Source of the DNA: Isoetes taiwanensis
Taxonomy: Eukaryota > Streptophyta > Lycopodiopsida > Isoetales > Isoetaceae
Reading direction: 5' to 3'
DNA: 64,000 nucleotides
NCBI GenBank assembly: GCA_021234155.1
Contig: JAJEKV010000031.1
Span: forward strand, 13,261,748-13,325,747
A program made the translations under genes and the position numbers. Shown in pieces: positions 1-10,466 of this stretch. The notes beneath the pieces are model-generated. The model was not told where the DNA came from and ran no database searches. It saw nothing but the letters and a program-made list of their open reading frames with translations. Numbering within the stretch: position 1 is the first letter of the stretch; every line of letters starts with the position of its first letter.

Positions 1-559
1 AGATGTTGAATATGGGCTCTAGGATGGCTCTACTCTAGATACAAGATACTAGCATATCTGGAATGCTAATTCCAGATAAGCTATCACGACTACTACTCTA
101 CATACCTGCTCCTGCTGCTCTCCCTCCAGATCCGTGCGCCTCCATGGTCTTCGACTCACGTGATGCTGCTCCTACTCCAAGAACGAGTCTACCCTGCTGG
201 GGCTGCGGCACCAGTCTATGCTACAAAGAATCCATGTTCAAACGGGTTTCAATGAGTAGGTGAGTCTCTGGGTGCTAGGGCTGGAAAGAGGCCTAGGGTT
301 AGGGTTTAGGCCTATATAAGCTAGGTCCACCTAGGATGCCACGTGGCACCAATTGGGTGAGCCCTGTGTGGCGGGTGCCCAATAGGTTAAGGCCACGTGG
401 ATAATGGTCTAAACCTATGGTTGGCTAAGTTATGAGAATAACTTGGCCATGCCCCCTAATGCCACAACCTATGGTATACAAGGCTATGAAGCTAGACTTG
501 TATAGTGACAGATCCAGGAATATACGTATTTATGGCGTATATTCCCCTGGACCGTCACA
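1..559 (-). repeat. 3' LTR (partial) of the chromovirus
   Basis: Positions 1-559 align with 11545-12105 almost base for base. The main differences are a small cluster near 205-245 and single changes elsewhere. It ends on the plus strand in ACCGTCACA, the complement of the LTR start TGTGACGGT. It is truncated by the window edge, so only about a third of the LTR is present. Confidence 0.95.
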
Positions 560-574
560 TTCTCCCCCCCTTAG
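560..574 (-). other. polypurine tract (PPT) of the chromovirus
   Basis: Directly inside the 3' LTR the minus strand reads CTAAGGGGGGGAGAA followed at once by the LTR start TGTGACGG. This is the expected position and composition of the plus-strand primer of an LTR retrotransposon. Confidence 0.85.
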
Positions 575-1428
575 GACAATGCTGTCCTCAGCATTGCGCT
601 AAGGTGACGAACCTACCTTATGCCTGCAAAAACAACAACATAACACAACCTTTAGTTTACTTTAGCAATCAAGTTCTTATTAATTAAAGGTCAAAATTTA
701 GGCTATATTTGTACTTATACAAAATAATATAGCCTTAACACAGTTATTTCTTATAATAATTCAAAATACTATTATAAGAGTTATTAGGGTTCATAATCTA
801 AATTATGGCTCCCCCTATCTTCTCGTAACGCGCTCCTCGTTGAGGTCCTCCTTCTACTTGCCTGCAAAAGGAGCACATTACGTTAGTTTAGTTAATAATT
901 TGTGGTTTTAGGGGACCACCCCCCTTTCCTCCTTGAACCGAACTACTGGCTCAAGGTTGTCCTACTACCTTGCCCAAGATCATGGCCCTTTCGGATTTGA
1001 GCTTAGGGATCATTTAAGATGCTCCCATCATTGCCCATGATCGAGTGCTACCTTGTACACGATCCCCTGGATCGAAGTACACCCCAAAGGCATCATGCCC
1101 CGAGGGTTTCAGCTAGGGGAACGCCTCACCATCCCATCATCGCAAGATGATCACTTTAACCTTCACCATGACCCTCCTACGGCCAGGTGCACGTACCCCG
1201 CATCGTGGCATAGAGATCATCCGATCGATGTCCCATCATCGCCCACTATGCCTCATTCCTCACTCACATGACCCTAATGGTCATGCGCACCTCTTGGTGC
1301 GTGTGGCCTAGAGAATGCCCTAAAGGCATGCATCCCATCATCGCCCACACGATCCAAGGTTTACCGCACATGCACCCTACTAACTAGAATGCATGCGCCA
1401 GGCTTAAGGCTAACTAACAACATACTAG
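575..1428. other. non-coding 3' internal region of the chromovirus
   Basis: No supported gene lies between the polypurine tract and the integrase/chromodomain frame. The plus strand is pyrimidine-rich. The short motif CCCATCATCG or close variants recurs at about 1024, 1133, 1230 and 1330, giving a loose direct-repeat pattern. Confidence 0.6.
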
Positions 1429-2760
1429 CTAACCACCTGGCAAGTCGGGGTCGACCAAGTCGGAGACGATTTGCCCATCAAACTCCTTCATAAATTCTGG
1501 GTATTGCTTCTCCAAATCTTGCTTCAATACCCATGTCGCATCTTCCACGGGTAAGTGCTTCCACTTAACCAAATATTGGAGGAACTGAGACCTCCTAGTC
1601 TTCTTGAATGACTTATCAAGAAGTAACTCAGGCACTATTTCTACTTGCTCCTCCGTCATTTCCAACAAGGTTGGAGTATCCAAAACCTCCTCAGGGTTAG
1701 GATTGTGCCTTTTTAATAAACTTACGTGGAAGACCTTGTGAACCTTGAGATGGGCTGGAAGATCCAACTTGTAGGCTTGGGAGCCCACTCTCTCCAAAAT
1801 CTTGAACGGGCCAGCCCACCCAGGGGCAAGCTTCTTACAACTCCCAATCCGAAGCTTGGCTTGCTTCACCTTGATCTTCAACCAAACGCTATCGCCTACC
1901 TTGAACTCTCTTACGGTCCTGTGCTTGTCGGCTACACTCTTCTGCCGACTTCTTGCTGCCAATAAATAACCCCTTACTTCCTCCACTAACTGCTGCATAT
2001 CCCCTAACATCTGCTGGGATACTTCTACCTTGGACACGTGGATTGTGCGGTGTATCCAGGGGTTAATCGGTACCCGTAATTTACCATGAAAGGAGACATC
2101 CGAGATGACTCCCCGCTGGCAGTAATTGTAGGCGAATTCCACCAAGTGGATATACTCATCCCACTTGGATTGCTTGTTCCACACATAACTTCAAGCATGT
2201 CTTCAATGATCCGATTCGCCCTTTCCGCCCGGCCATCGTTTTGGGGATGATATGTCGTGCTCATGGAGAGCTTCGGCCCGAATTGTGCTAAAGAGATCCC
2301 GCCAAAAGGCACTCATAAACTTAGAATCTCTATCGATATTATCTCCCGAGGCATGCCATGGAGTCTAAAAATCTCCCTTACAAATAACTTGGCAAGATCT
2401 AATGCGGTGTCCGTAGTCTTACAAGGCACAAAATGTGCCATCTTAGATAACTTATCTACGACAACCATCAATGCATCCTTGCCTCGAAGAGTCCTAGGGA
2501 GACCTGTGATGAAATCCATGCTTATGACCTCCCACTTTGCATTTGGCACCCCCAATGGCTCAAGAGCACTGAAATCGAAGTTGCTCCGCTTTGGTCTGGC
2601 CGACATAACCGGGCAATCTCGAATATATGCTTGCTATCCGCCTCTTCATTCTGGCCGAAGTAGCTGCCGAATCTTGAAATAGGTCTTCATGAAGCCAGCA
2701 TGCCCTGCTATTGGGCTGTTATGTGTGTCATGAAGAATTAACTTCCTTACCCCTGAAGAT
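1429..2760 (-). pseudogene. chromovirus integrase with C-terminal chromodomain, frameshifted
   Basis: Minus strand, read from 2760 down. An HHCC-type zinc-finger remnant lies near 2650-2740, with both histidines visible and the distal cysteine pair degraded. It is followed by the catalytic core (SMDFITGLP with the first acidic residue near 2515; a DRDSKF motif near 2325; the GRAERANR motif with the catalytic Glu near 2220), then the GPF/KVHKVFHVSLLKRHN C-terminal module. The frame closes with a chromodomain (FLQYLVKWKHLP...ATWV) near 1500-1590. The parts lie in at least three different frames, with a stop after the zinc finger and shifts near 2312 and 2180, so no continuous integrase is encoded. 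The chromodomain is expected to steer integration to modified histone tails. The last 251 codons (1429-2184) are open. Confidence 0.9.
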
Positions 2761-2966
2761 TCGGGCACACACAACTTATGCTTGTGGTACAACAGGTTGC
2801 CTTCCTTCTTATAATGCTTGAAGGCTTCCCGCTCCTTATCTGTTCTGGCTTCCTTGGAGAGGCTTTCTCATACTTCCTTGAAGTCCACATCGATTGGCAA
2901 GGACTCCTCAATCTTCTTGCCAAATTCACTCGAAAGAGTGGAAATCGCATTACAATGCGTCCTTGT

Positions 2967-5109
2967 CTAAAATGGTCTCCTAGAGAGGGCGTCTGCTACA
3001 ACATTAAGCTTACCAGGCTTATATACAATATCAAAATCATACTCCTCAAGGAATTCCATCCACCTCCTTTGCCTTAAGTTGAGGAGTGGCTGGGTGAAGA
3101 GATACTGAAGGCTCTGGTGATCAGTATCCAACTGAAACTTCCTTCCCAGCAAATAATGCCTCCATATCCTCAATGCCCTGACAATGGCTAGCAGCTCCTG
3201 ATCATGGGTTGGGTAGCGTTGCTCAGCGTCGTTCATCTTCTTTGAGTCGTAGGCGACTACTCTTCCTTCTTGCATCAAGACTGCCCCTGTTGCTATCTTG
3301 CTTGCATCCGTTGCTACCAACTTGTCTTTGCTCGGATCCGGGAGAACAAGCACTGGTGCCGTTGTTAAGGCCTCTTTAAGCTTCTCAAAAGAAGCTTGGA
3401 CTTTCTCTAACCAATGGCTAGTCCAATCTTTAATCTTCTTGGCCTTAGTGAGGTCCGACAAAGGGGACGCCCACTTCGCAAAGTCCTTCACGAACTTCCT
3501 GTAATATCCCGCCAACCCGAGAAAACTTCTTACTTCAGCCACATTCCTTGGGGCTGGCCAATCAACTATTGCCTCAATCTTAGATGGATCTGTGGAGATT
3601 CCCTCGGATGTTACTACATGCCCCAAATACTCCACTCGGCCTGTTGCAAAGTGGTACTTAGAGAGCTTCCCATACAACCGATGACGTCTCAACTTTTCCA
3701 ACACTTTCCTGAGATGCTGACAATGCTCTTCAAGGGACTTGCTGTAGGCTAGAATGTCGTCGAAGAAGACAATGACAAACTCATCCAAGAAGTCTCTGAA
3801 GATGTCGTTCATAAGGCGCATAAATGTTGCAGGAGCGTTTGACAATCCAAAGAGCATTACTGTAAACTCAAAATGACCATACCGCGTTCTGAAAGCATTC
3901 TTGTGGATATCCTCTTCTTTTATCCTTATCTGATGGTATCCTGATCTCAAATCAATTTTAGAGAATACCTTTGCTCCTTGTAACTGATCCATTAGGTCAT
4001 CTGCCCTTGGTAATGCATATTTGTTCTTTATCGTCTGCTTATTAAGCTGGCAATAGTCTATGCACATTCTTAAGCTCCCGTCTTTCTTCTTCACGAAGAG
4101 TATAGGTGCTCCAAAAGGAGACACACTTGCCCTTATGAATCCAAGCTCGAGCAATTCCTGAAGCTGCTTCTTGAGCTCAATCAATTCTGGGGTGCTCATT
4201 CTATATGGTGCCTTACTGGTAGGCTTCGCATCTGGAGCCAATGTGATCTCATATTCCACACCCCTATAAGGTGGCAGCTGCCGGATTTCATCCGGAAATA
4301 CATCCTTGAATTCCGAAATAAGCCTCGCTATTTGCTTGGGCAGCTGATTTCCCTTTGGGTCACTTCCATCTTGCTTGCTTGGCTCAACTGATTCCATCCT
4401 CAGGATGTAGTCCACCTTATTCCTTTCTATACTCTTTCTTAGCTGCTTCAAAGAAATACACTGCATGGGAGAATCTAGCTTCTTACCTTTGACTATCAAC
4501 TTGTTGCCGTCTGGTGCCGTCATGGTGACTTCGTTCCGGTCACAATCAATTACTGCTTTCGCTGGCTTCAAGAATTCCATCCCCACTATAAGATCATACC
4601 TTCCGATATCCATGACTTCTGCCCCCATCGGCCACTTAGCCCCACTAAGGTCTATATCAAAGATGACCCTCCTCCCCTTAGTGTGCCGAATGGCACCGTT
4701 TGCCATAGCTACTGGCCTTGGCTTAGACTTCAATACCTTGTTCTTCATTAAGGCAGCCAATCTAGGAGATGCAAAGTTGTGAGAGCTACCTGTATCTATG
4801 AGGACTACATATGGATTACTATCTATGATCCCATCAGCCGCGATGACAGTCGACTGACTCTCAATATCATCTGACTCAATGTTTGCACATATGTGGCACT
4901 CACCATCTATGAAGTCCTGGGCCTCCTGCTGGTCGTCGTCTTCATCTGCTTCTGTTGGGGAATCCCAATCCATAAGCTCTGCCAAGGCTGACTGCATGAC
5001 GAATGGACAATCATGTGTTCGGTGCCCTGGCTGGAAGCACCTGAAGCATAACTTTTTCTCAATGCATTCCTGTCTCTTCTCCTTGTTGCAGACCTGTCTA
5101 GGAGGCTTT
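2967..5109 (-). CDS. chromovirus pol: zinc knuckle, aspartic protease, reverse transcriptase, RNase H
   Basis: A single open minus-strand frame. It starts just after a TAA near 5110 and contains a CCHC knuckle of CX2CX4HX4C form at 5007-5048. The first internal ATG is at 4997, giving 676 residues. Numbered from that Met, the protease active site DTGSS is at 68-72. RT shows [15 protein letters not shown] near 301-315 and the polymerase motif FFDDIL at 411-416 (FxDD in place of the commoner YxDD/FIDD). RNase H shows TDAS (D564), E601 and the TDH aspartate at 626, then the DALSRR end typical before integrase. It ends at a stop before the integrase zinc finger, whereas in intact elements the polyprotein continues. 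The reading frame differs from that of gag upstream, so expression would need a frameshift or the copy is damaged there. Confidence 0.92.
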
Positions 5110-5236
5110 TAAGAGCACTACCCCCGATGCATTCCCGTGGCTTACGGTCCCCAAAAGCTTTGTTTCGACCCTTACCTTGCTGCCGACTCCCCAGATGGTG
5201 TAGGCTGGCGATTGCTTACCTTTATATTGTCCCCGA

Positions 5237-6187
5237 TCACGCCTCAACTCTACCCCCGAAGGTTATTTGCTTCTCTGCTTTGGAGTTCTTTGGTGCCTCT
5301 TCCAAACTTATAGCTTTATCTTCGGCCTCTGCAACTGACCTAGGGTTGATTGCTCTAACAAGCCTCTTGATATTGCTGTTCAACCCCTCAATATAAGTAT
5401 CCACTGCTTGCCTTTCTGATACTCCCAGGACATGAAGCCTAAGCCTCATGAATTCTTCGGTATACTTAGCCAGCGATAAGCTACCACGATTCAACTCACA
5501 AAACTGGCTTTGGATCGTCTACTAGTATGGGACCTTGGCACATAGTGCTTTACGAAAAGCCTTGCTAAAAGTCTTAAATCTGTAATTGTTCCTCTTCAGC
5601 TTGTTAGACTTAGCGTATCCCTTCCACCAGATCCTCGCCGGTCCAATAAGGTTAGCTGTAGCAACTTTCCCTATATCCTTGTCTTTCATACCGTAGGAGT
5701 TGCCAAATTCTTCCATTTCATCAAGCCATGCCTCAGCTTCCATGCCTGATCTGTCTTTCCCTGAGAACTGGCCCAGCTTTCTTGTCTTCCACACATTGCT
5801 CATAGCACTGTCCACCTTTTTCTGATAATCATCTGTCTTTCTTGCCCTTTTCCTTGCCTTAGGTGTACCAGGCTGACTGTCGGAGCTAGAGCTGTCCTCA
5901 CTGAAAGAACTATCTGATGAGGTGGAGCTAGATGACGATGGACTCCTGGTTCTCCTTCTTCGTCTCTTGTCCCTGACGTTCTCGTGGTTGCCCTCCCCTT
6001 CCTGCTGAGGGACTTCGTCACCACCTGGAGGACAAGGTGGAGGTGGAGGACCATCTTCCTGTGCGTTCATGAGAGGTGTCGCCCAGTTGATGAGATGTTG
6101 CATCTGGTTCCTCATCTGCACCAACCTTGCATTGACTGCCTCTGGTGACATATCCTGCTCAAAATCTTCTTGTTCTCTGCCAAACAA
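5237..6187 (-). pseudogene. chromovirus gag (capsid), interrupted by one in-frame TAG
   Basis: One minus-strand frame from 6187 to 5237 is broken only by TAG at 5522-5524. The N-terminal half has a proline-rich patch, an Arg run and a long Ser-rich acidic tract (about residues 80-110). It is followed by the start of a retrotransposon gag domain (EAEAWLDEMEE, then the ARIWWKGY motif). After the TAG the domain continues with SLAKYTEEFMRLR and the YIEGLN region, the usual C-terminal half of the plant Gag fold. It should package element RNA into virus-like particles in the cytoplasm. The nucleocapsid knuckle lies further on in another frame (5007-5048). The TAG could be decay or sequencing error. 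Confidence 0.85.
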
Positions 6188-6476
6188 GTTCCTTGGTACC
6201 CAATTGCGTGGTCGGTGCTGGTCCTGAGATCCTGCACTTGAGTTCCTTGCTGCAAGGATTGATCATTAATACATGTTATTAGGTTAGGCAATGATCGTTT
6301 TTGCTTACAATTAAATTGTTGTTAGGTACAAAAGAAATCATATGAAAACTTCATTTACAAGTTAAAATCATGGTAATACATTAATTGGTATATAGGAATA
6401 CATTTAATGGACTTCATGATAATACTTAAAGGGAGTTACAATGTACTTTAATTAAGTTAGCAAAACAATTCTTCCA
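6188..6476. other. AT-rich non-coding gap between gag and the upstream frame
   Basis: No supported reading frame. The stretch is AT-rich, unlike the GC-richer flanking frames, and separates gag from the 296-codon frame upstream of it. Confidence 0.5.
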
Positions 6477-7367
6477 TCAATGATGTCGCTTGAAGAAGTT
6501 CTTGATTTTCTTGAATCGCGAGCCCTTGCCCATATTCTGTAGGATTCTGGCCGCCGATCCTCCCTCCAATGCTCTTGCCACTTGTGGTGCTGGGAGTTCT
6601 GGTGCAGTTGCCGCCACTACTGACAAGTGCGCATCTCTGAGGTGGCCCCTTGCGAAGTCGAGGGCATGAAGGGCTACTGATCTTTTGAAGAGTATCACAT
6701 GGTCCATCCCGAAATATATTCTGGCATGCTGTCCAAACCCTGAGAGTGCTATGAGGAGCGCCACGGATTCTTCACCCCTTGGGCTGAATTCCTTGTGGAA
6801 GACTATCATCTGACCTTGACTAAGGGCCGGAAGATAGTACCTGAGTGATTTGCCCCTGTGCTGCCCCGTGCCTCCCGTACCCTTCCTTTGAGCCGCCTCG
6901 CCGAACACATCTAATGCGATCAGATCTTCGTGATCCCTCCACATAGTCGTTGCGTTCTCCAAGTTGATGCTGCTAGATGATTCGCGCATACTCCTGGAGC
7001 GCACTGGTCGGCTGGAGCTTGGGCCTCTTCCCGGCTTGTACAACCTGCTTTGGATTTCCTGAAATTCTTCTTCTGGGATGATGGGTTCCTGCTGCTGAAA
7101 CATGTACCTAATCTGTTGATATGCCTGGATGTCCGACATGGTTTCCCCTGCATAGGAGTGTCGCTCGGCTACCTCCCGTGGAATCTCTTGGTAGGAGTAG
7201 TCGATGAAGTCACTGCCCTGCTCTTGTGCTATAAGGCTTAGAAGCTCGTCGATCCTGAGGCCCTCCTCTTGACAGTAGGGAAGGTTGAGGATGTCGGTGG
7301 CGAATATGTACTCCTCGCCGTCGATAATCTTTGGGGGTAAGGGCCGTGATACCTCTTGGTGGCTCAA
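6477..7367 (-). CDS. unrecognised 296-residue frame inside the chromovirus, upstream of gag
   Basis: A complete open frame in the same orientation as gag-pol. I do not recognise the family. Visible features are an acidic, Glu/Gln-rich first 110 residues, a Ser/Arg stretch (SSSRPVRSRSMRESSSS, about 117-133), a more hydrophobic centre (about 175-235), and a very basic tail (GKGSRFKKIKNFFKRHH) that could bind nucleic acid or act as a nuclear signal. It sits about 290 bp upstream of gag and 146 bp downstream of another same-strand frame. It may be an accessory element gene or a captured host fragment. Its length and orientation suggest it was once translated; this is inference. Confidence 0.45.
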   Translation of the reverse strand: MSHQEVSRPLPPKIIDGEEYIFATDILNLPYCQEEGLRIDELLSLIAQEQGSDFIDYSYQEIPREVAERHSYAGETMSDIQAYQQIRYMFQQQEPIIPEEEFQEIQSRLYKPGRGPSSSRPVRSRSMRESSSSINLENATTMWRDHEDLIALDVFGEAAQRKGTGGTGQHRGKSLRYYLPALSQGQMIVFHKEFSPRGEESVALLIALSGFGQHARIYFGMDHVILFKRSVALHALDFARGHLRDAHLSVVAATAPELPAPQVARALEGGSAARILQNMGKGSRFKKIKNFFKRHH

Positions 7368-7513
7368 AGTCTCGCTTTAGAACTTCTGTTGTCGAGCTAT
7401 CGCCTCTCCATCCTTCTTGCCTCCCTCATCTCCCAACTTGGGTTTTCTTCCTCCTCCTCTTCAGTAGTCGTGTTCGACCGCAACATAGGTGTTTCGATGT
7501 GGAGCCAGTAGTG

Positions 7514-7993
7514 TTAGGTATCTTTGAGGTCTCGATCTCGTGGATGCTTATCTGTCTTACGCCTCGAAGTGTCGAGAGGCCAAATCCAAAGGTTGGATTG
7601 ACGGCCCCCTGGTTGGTTAAGCGCCCTATCTTGCATGAACAATGCTAAGGCTGCTTGGCCTGAGAGGTACCTATGCCTATGATGCTTACAGGTCATGTAG
7701 TCTGGCATGTTTCTGGTTCTATCCCATAGCTTGTTCTTGCCCCTGGATCCCCCACCTATGGCTTGAGCAAGAGAATCTAGAGAAACCCATTTCCCTCCCC
7801 TAGGTGGCAAGCTAACTTCCGAGGGCAGAATTTGCTGATCGTATTGACAAATGATGTCAGTGTAATAGGGGGTTCTTGTCAAGGTGGCATGAAGATCAAA
7901 GAGATGATCGAAGACATGAAAGGCTTGCTCAGCAGGGAGTTCAGGGATATGATTAGAGTCATTGTACCATCTAACAAAGCTTGATGGCGCCAT
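7514..7993 (-). CDS. unrecognised 159-residue frame inside the chromovirus
   Basis: Open minus-strand frame starting MAPSSFVRWYND with no family I recognise. The C-terminal third is rich in basic residues and Arg/Lys/Asp (SRRKTDKHPRDRDLKD). It is out of frame with the downstream 6477-7367 frame; the two could be halves of one longer gene split by a frameshift, because they are adjacent and on the same strand. No transmembrane segment or signal peptide is evident. Confidence 0.4.
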   Translation of the reverse strand: MAPSSFVRWYNDSNHIPELPAEQAFHVFDHLFDLHATLTRTPYYTDIICQYDQQILPSEVSLPPRGGKWVSLDSLAQAIGGGSRGKNKLWDRTRNMPDYMTCKHHRHRYLSGQAALALFMQDRALNQPGGRQSNLWIWPLDTSRRKTDKHPRDRDLKDT

Positions 7994-8285
7994 TGAGCAA
8001 GGATGGCTATGAAAAATGGCTGCTGGAATTGAGCAAAGGGCTAGAAAATCGCCACAGGAGCTAGGAGCAGTTCTGATGGGGAGAAAATGACAAATGAGGG
8101 CCCTTTTTATAGACTAGGGGTGCCTCGGGTTCCGTGCACAAAGGTTCTTGATGGGGAAGACTCCAAATCTATGGCCCTGGGTGTCCAAATGAGCTACCAT
8201 GAAGTGCAATTCTAGACAAAGCAAAGCAAGAAACACTACATGAGAGTTTGTTGGGTCAAAATTGGTCAATCTAGGCAAGATTGGG

Positions 8286-8371
8286 CGAAATCGGGTGGCG
8301 TCGTGAGAATTGGCTCTGCGTCGAGGACGCAGGGTGGTTTTTCGCGACGCGACCCGGTTTCGGGTCAATTT
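8286..8371. repeat. 86-bp direct repeat with hairpins, copy 1
   Basis: Nearly identical to 8489-8574, 203 bp downstream. It contains a perfect hairpin CTGCGTCGAGGACGCAG (7-bp stem, 3-nt loop) and a CGCGACGCG palindromic patch, and is much more GC-rich than its surroundings. Confidence 0.9.
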
Positions 8372-8488
8372 ACTTTCTACGAGGGGTTTTAGGGAATCTA
8401 AGCATCCTAACATGACTTTCCAGCATGATTCTACCCTAACTAGCAACTTTTCTTACTTAAATTGGACATTTATTAGCATCAAAATGCC

Positions 8489-8574
8489 GAAATCGGGTGG
8501 CGTCGCGAGAATTGGCTCTGCGTCGAGGACGCAGGGTGGTTTTTCGCGACGCGACCCGGTTTCGCCAATTGGCG
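8489..8574. repeat. 86-bp direct repeat with hairpins, copy 2
   Basis: Second copy of the 8286-8371 repeat. Both hairpin arms are conserved, and the only clear differences are single bases near the start and end. Conservation of two structured copies inside a retroelement leader suggests a structural RNA role, but recent duplication alone would also explain it. Confidence 0.9.
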
Positions 8575-9038
8575 GTTTTTTTGGACTAATTAAGCTAGGG
8601 TTTCTAACTAATTAATTTTTCCTTCAACAATGCAATTTTAATGGTCAAAATTAAAGTGAAATTTGAGCTGTTTAGACATAATTTCATACAAGAATTAAGG
8701 TCAATTTACAACAAAATTTTATATTTATAGGAAACTTAATAATTACATTACTTTAAACAAAAATGCATCCTCAAGGGTATTCCTTGCGGATGCGACGCGC
8801 CAAGTGTATGTCCTTGGGCATCAAGGTCACCCTCTTCGCGTGGATCGCGCAGAGGTTCCCTTCCTCAAACAAGCTGGGTGAGCTTCGGCCTCGTGGCCAC
8901 TTGCAACACACCGAAGTTGTGAGCGGCGTCACTCTCGTGAGTGGGTGGCGAACTCCGCCATCACCTCCCCGCATGAGGCGCTCAAATGGTGCCTTCCTAA
9001 TCGGGGGATTAGTGCTTTGTTGAAAGTGTCTAATCTCC

Positions 9039-9839
9039 CTAAGAAGACGGAGTGTGCGAATTAGGCGTGGTGGACCTTCTTGGCTTCTCGGTGGTGGCGG
9101 AGGCAGCTTGAGGCTGGTTCTTGGCTGGGCGCCCCCTCCCGCGTGCCAGTGGGCGTGCCCGGCAATACCCGGTCATTATACCTCGTCCACGAAGCGGAGG
9201 TATTCTGAAATGCGCTTGAGGCGTCACGTCGAAAGGCGATCCTCCCGAGGCCGAAGGATCTTTCGCCCATATACGCTTCTTGACCACCTTAGGTGGCTTG
9301 GGCCACTTTGGGTAAGGTGGTCTAGCGTCGAGGTTTGAAGGTTCCCCGTGGGCTTCGTCCTCTTCGTCTTCCTCCTCTTCAACCTCCTCTTCCACCTCCT
9401 CTTGCACCTCCTCGATTTGCGGTTCCTCGATACTTGCCCGGTCCGGCCGAGGCCGTCGTTTCTTCTCTTAGATCCTCGGCTCCTGCCGCCTCAACTCCTC
9501 CTCCCGCTCCCTCTTCCTCCTGGCGGCCCTCTCCTCACGGCCACTTTCGGTGACCTTACGCTTGCCCTTTTTCTTTTGGCGTAAGCGGCCAGCCGTCCAC
9601 TGGCTGCTTTGGACTGCTCTTCCTCCTGCTCTTCCACGCCCGGTGTCTGTGGCCCCGAAATGGCGAGACTCGCCGGTTCTTTGCGTTCCTGCCGACGAAG
9701 GGCTGCTACTGGGGCGGCTCTCGGCATCGTGGTATGTCTCATGCTGGCTGGCCTTTGGGGGAGGCTCCTCTTCCCCCTTCTTGGGTCGGAGGTGTTCCGG
9801 GATCTTCTTCACGTGTCGCCCGGCTGCTAAGTGCGCCAT
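9039..9839 (-). pseudogene. charged low-complexity frame upstream in the chromovirus leader, one internal TAA
   Basis: A single minus-strand frame runs from 9839 to 9039, broken only by TAA at 9468-9470. The first part is Lys/Arg-rich (KKKGKRKV and a run of RKREREEELRR). The second part has a long Glu-rich acidic block followed by a Pro/Lys segment (PYPKWPKPPKVVKKR) and an Arg/Gly/Ala region. I recognise no family. Such charged, disordered composition is seen in nucleic-acid-binding or nuclear proteins, but it is also what GC-rich repeat DNA can produce by chance. It is the first frame after the 5' LTR. Confidence 0.4.
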
Positions 9840-10453
9840 TGAGAGTGTCGGCCGCTCACCGGCTTCTGGTCATGCGCTTGGTTCTTGCCATACTTAACGG
9901 TCTAGAGCGGGTGGGGATAGGCTGATCAAGAGAAAGAAGGTGGAGGAAAGTTTGGAGGGAAAAATGAGGTGTCAGGGATATTTAAAAGGAAGGGTCCCTG
10001 GGAATATTCTCCTACCATAATTACCCCTATTTATTAGCCCCCCTTATTAATTACACCCTACTTAATAGTTATTTAATTATTAAAAAAAATATCTTAAACC
10101 TATATTAGTTGATATTATACTTATATTTTTGAATTTTCTAATGGTTCGAAGTGCAATTTATGAATTTGCGCCATTTTTCACCTGGGTCTCCGATTGGCAT
10201 GATTCTTCGACCCATTTTAGGTGAAATTTGATGCAGATGCATAATTTTCACTCCAAATTTACTAGAAGATGTGTTTGACTCACTCAAACCTTCGTCTAAC
10301 ACTTAACCTAAGTCCTGACCCACTACCTAGGAGAAAAAAGTTTCCCCCATTTTCGCGGTTTAATGGTGGAAATGTTTATTTCACACCCCTATAGGCCTGT
10401 TAGACTACTTCATGGTCATGGTCAGTGCTAGTTCTTGGTCAACCAAGAACATT
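9840..10453. other. leader sequence between primer site and first frame
   Basis: No gene seen. AT-rich around 10010-10140 with homopolymer A/T runs. This is the untranslated leader just downstream of the primer binding site in element orientation. Confidence 0.5.
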
Positions 10454-10465
10454 GCTCTGATACCA
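10454..10465 (-). other. primer binding site, initiator tRNA-Met type
   Basis: The minus strand reads TGGTATCAGAGC one base inside the 5' LTR end. This is the standard complement of the 3' end of plant initiator tRNA-Met that primes minus-strand synthesis in many LTR retrotransposons. Confidence 0.93.
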
Positions 10466-10466
10466 T

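Larger units (their letters stand above)
7994..9038. other. non-coding stretch within the chromovirus leader
   Basis: No supported gene. It is notable for two 86-bp direct repeats (8286-8371 and 8489-8574), listed separately, and an AT-rich tail at about 8580-8760. Confidence 0.6.

Noticed and set aside
9335-9925. Plus-strand Pro/Leu/Ser-rich frames
   Set aside because: Antisense shadows of the charged low-complexity frame on the minus strand.
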